Assembly (NCBI GenBank): GCA_030672345.1
Contig: DAOVGO010000128.1
Span: 1 to 5,825 of the forward strand
Reading direction: 5' to 3'
Length of the DNA stretch: 5,825 nt
DNA from: Methanosarcinales archaeon
GTDB taxonomy: Archaea; Halobacteriota; Methanosarcinia; Methanosarcinales; Methanogasteraceae
The notes under the pieces were generated by a model. The model saw nothing but the letters and a program-made list of their open reading frames with translations. It ran no database searches and was not told where the DNA came from. The stretch's first letter is position 1. Every line of letters starts with the position of its first letter. A program made the translations under genes and the position numbers. Shown in pieces: positions 5,462 to 5,825 of the stretch.

Positions 5462-5666
5462 AGTAATTCGCATGGCAAAGGTGGCGGTGGTAGAAATCCA
5501 GATCTCGGGTAAAGAAAGTTACGGGTCCTATCTGATGCAAGAGTGAGATGATCTCCTCGTCCAACATTCCTTGTCTGCCGATTTCACTACCGATCTGGCG
5601 GACTCGAACACGCCAGCTACGCAGGAGTTGCCGCTGGCTCTCCGGGATGTTTTCATCAGAGGATGT

Positions 5667-5825
5667 TCATGGAACTGGCGTCCTCTGAGCCAATCCGGGT
5701 ACATACGCGACTAACGCTTCACGTGCCATGCGAACGGCTTCGGCGATTGCGTCTCGTTCCAACGCACCGCGCCACTCTTCGATTATTGCTTCCCAAGCCA
5801 TGCCGCTGGCTACCTGTTCGAGCAC
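5667..5825 (-). CDS. DUF433 antitoxin-like protein, C-terminal part only
   Basis: The last 52 residues of a protein whose start lies beyond the right edge. VLEQVASGMAWEAIIEEWRG followed by ALERDAIAEAVRMAREAL is the C-terminal helical region of DUF433 proteins: 'LxxGMxxEEIIxEW' and then an (E/D)xIxxAxxxA helix. DUF433 proteins are small DNA-binding-type antitoxins usually encoded just before a DUF5615 PIN-like toxin. That is exactly the arrangement here, with stop and next start overlapping as ATGA. The visible frame is intact. Since the paired toxin gene is destroyed, the protein would now be an orphan, possibly still repressing its own promoter (outside the window). Confidence 0.8.
   Translation of the reverse strand: MLEQVASGMAWEAIIEEWRGALERDAIAEAVRMAREALVAYVPGLAQRTPVP

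Larger units (their letters stand above)
4999..5670 (-). pseudogene. PIN-like (DUF5615-type) toxin gene, broken by an inserted element and a frameshift
   Basis: Two fragments of one gene are visible. The 5' fragment (5670-5454) encodes MNIL, then after a frameshift DENIPESQRQLLRSWRVRV, IGRQGMLDEEIISLLHQ and FFTRDLDFYHRHLCHANYC. The 3' fragment (5219-4999) encodes GQYEAASFIRRLLKAPTFN, TQAKRMGKVIRVSHTG and MRVWKLHAEREEWLTWH. The acidic residues in DEN, in LDEE and in TRDLDF fit a PIN-like ribonuclease site. The start ATG (5670-5668) overlaps the upstream antitoxin stop as ATGA. The first lesion is after MNIL: CTC is followed by TGATGA, so two bases are missing (or one extra) before the DEN codons. 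The second is a 234-bp insertion at 5220-5453. Without the element, one target copy and the frameshift, the product would be about 143 residues. The last 15 or so residues (after LTWH) may be read-through beyond the ancestral end. Confidence 0.82.

Noticed and set aside
5257..5478. Minus-strand ORF crossing the element and its right border.
   Set aside because: It spans the hairpin and the insertion boundary in a frame different from the toxin; its hydrophobic stretch is a chance reading.

Overview
The window looks archaeal, most likely a methanogen or methane-oxidising relative (Methanomicrobia/ANME-type euryarchaeote). The evidence is a sulfopyruvate decarboxylase alpha subunit (coenzyme M synthesis), a eukaryotic/archaeal-type ribosomal protein S6e, an endonuclease Q (PHP family) with a C-terminal PCNA-binding motif, and archaeal TATA boxes with Shine-Dalgarno sites. 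The genus cannot be named from the sequence alone.

Layout. (1) Positions 1-1800, minus strand: one probable operon read from a TATA box at 1787-1794. It holds a 53-aa small ORF (1574-1735), a three-helix membrane protein (1266-1577), a 4Fe-4S protein (498-1169) and comD (490 running off the left edge). Two of the three junctions are tight: ATGA overlap between the small ORF and the membrane protein, and 7 nt between the Fe-S gene and comD. (2) Positions 1888-3383, minus strand: rps6e followed 5 nt later by a nine-repeat TPR protein. (3) Positions 3384-3544: divergent promoter region with two 21-bp-spaced copies of a motif centred on the palindrome TTCCGGAA, and a palindromic TATA box. (4) Positions 3545-4792, plus strand: endonuclease Q. 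(5) Positions 4793-4998: a C-rich spacer whose minus strand has several runs of G-tracts able to form G-quadruplexes. (6) Positions 4999-5825, minus strand: the end of a DUF433-type antitoxin and a ruined PIN-like (DUF5615-type) toxin gene.

The strongest observation is in region 6. The toxin gene is split by a 234-bp element (5220-5453) with perfect 15-bp terminal inverted repeats beginning GTAA, flanked by an 8-bp target duplication AACCAAAC. Removing the element and one copy of the duplication on paper rejoins the toxin reading frame exactly. The element has no transposase, carries a large CGCAGAG-type hairpin, and resembles a miniature element mobilised by an IS66-like transposase. The same gene has a second lesion, a frameshift a few codons after its start, so the toxin is dead twice over while the antitoxin end looks intact.

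The rest is housekeeping: cofactor synthesis, ribosome, and DNA repair of deaminated bases. The less explained parts are the Fe-S protein next to comD, the small ORF with a duplicated translation start region, and the TTCCGGAA sites.
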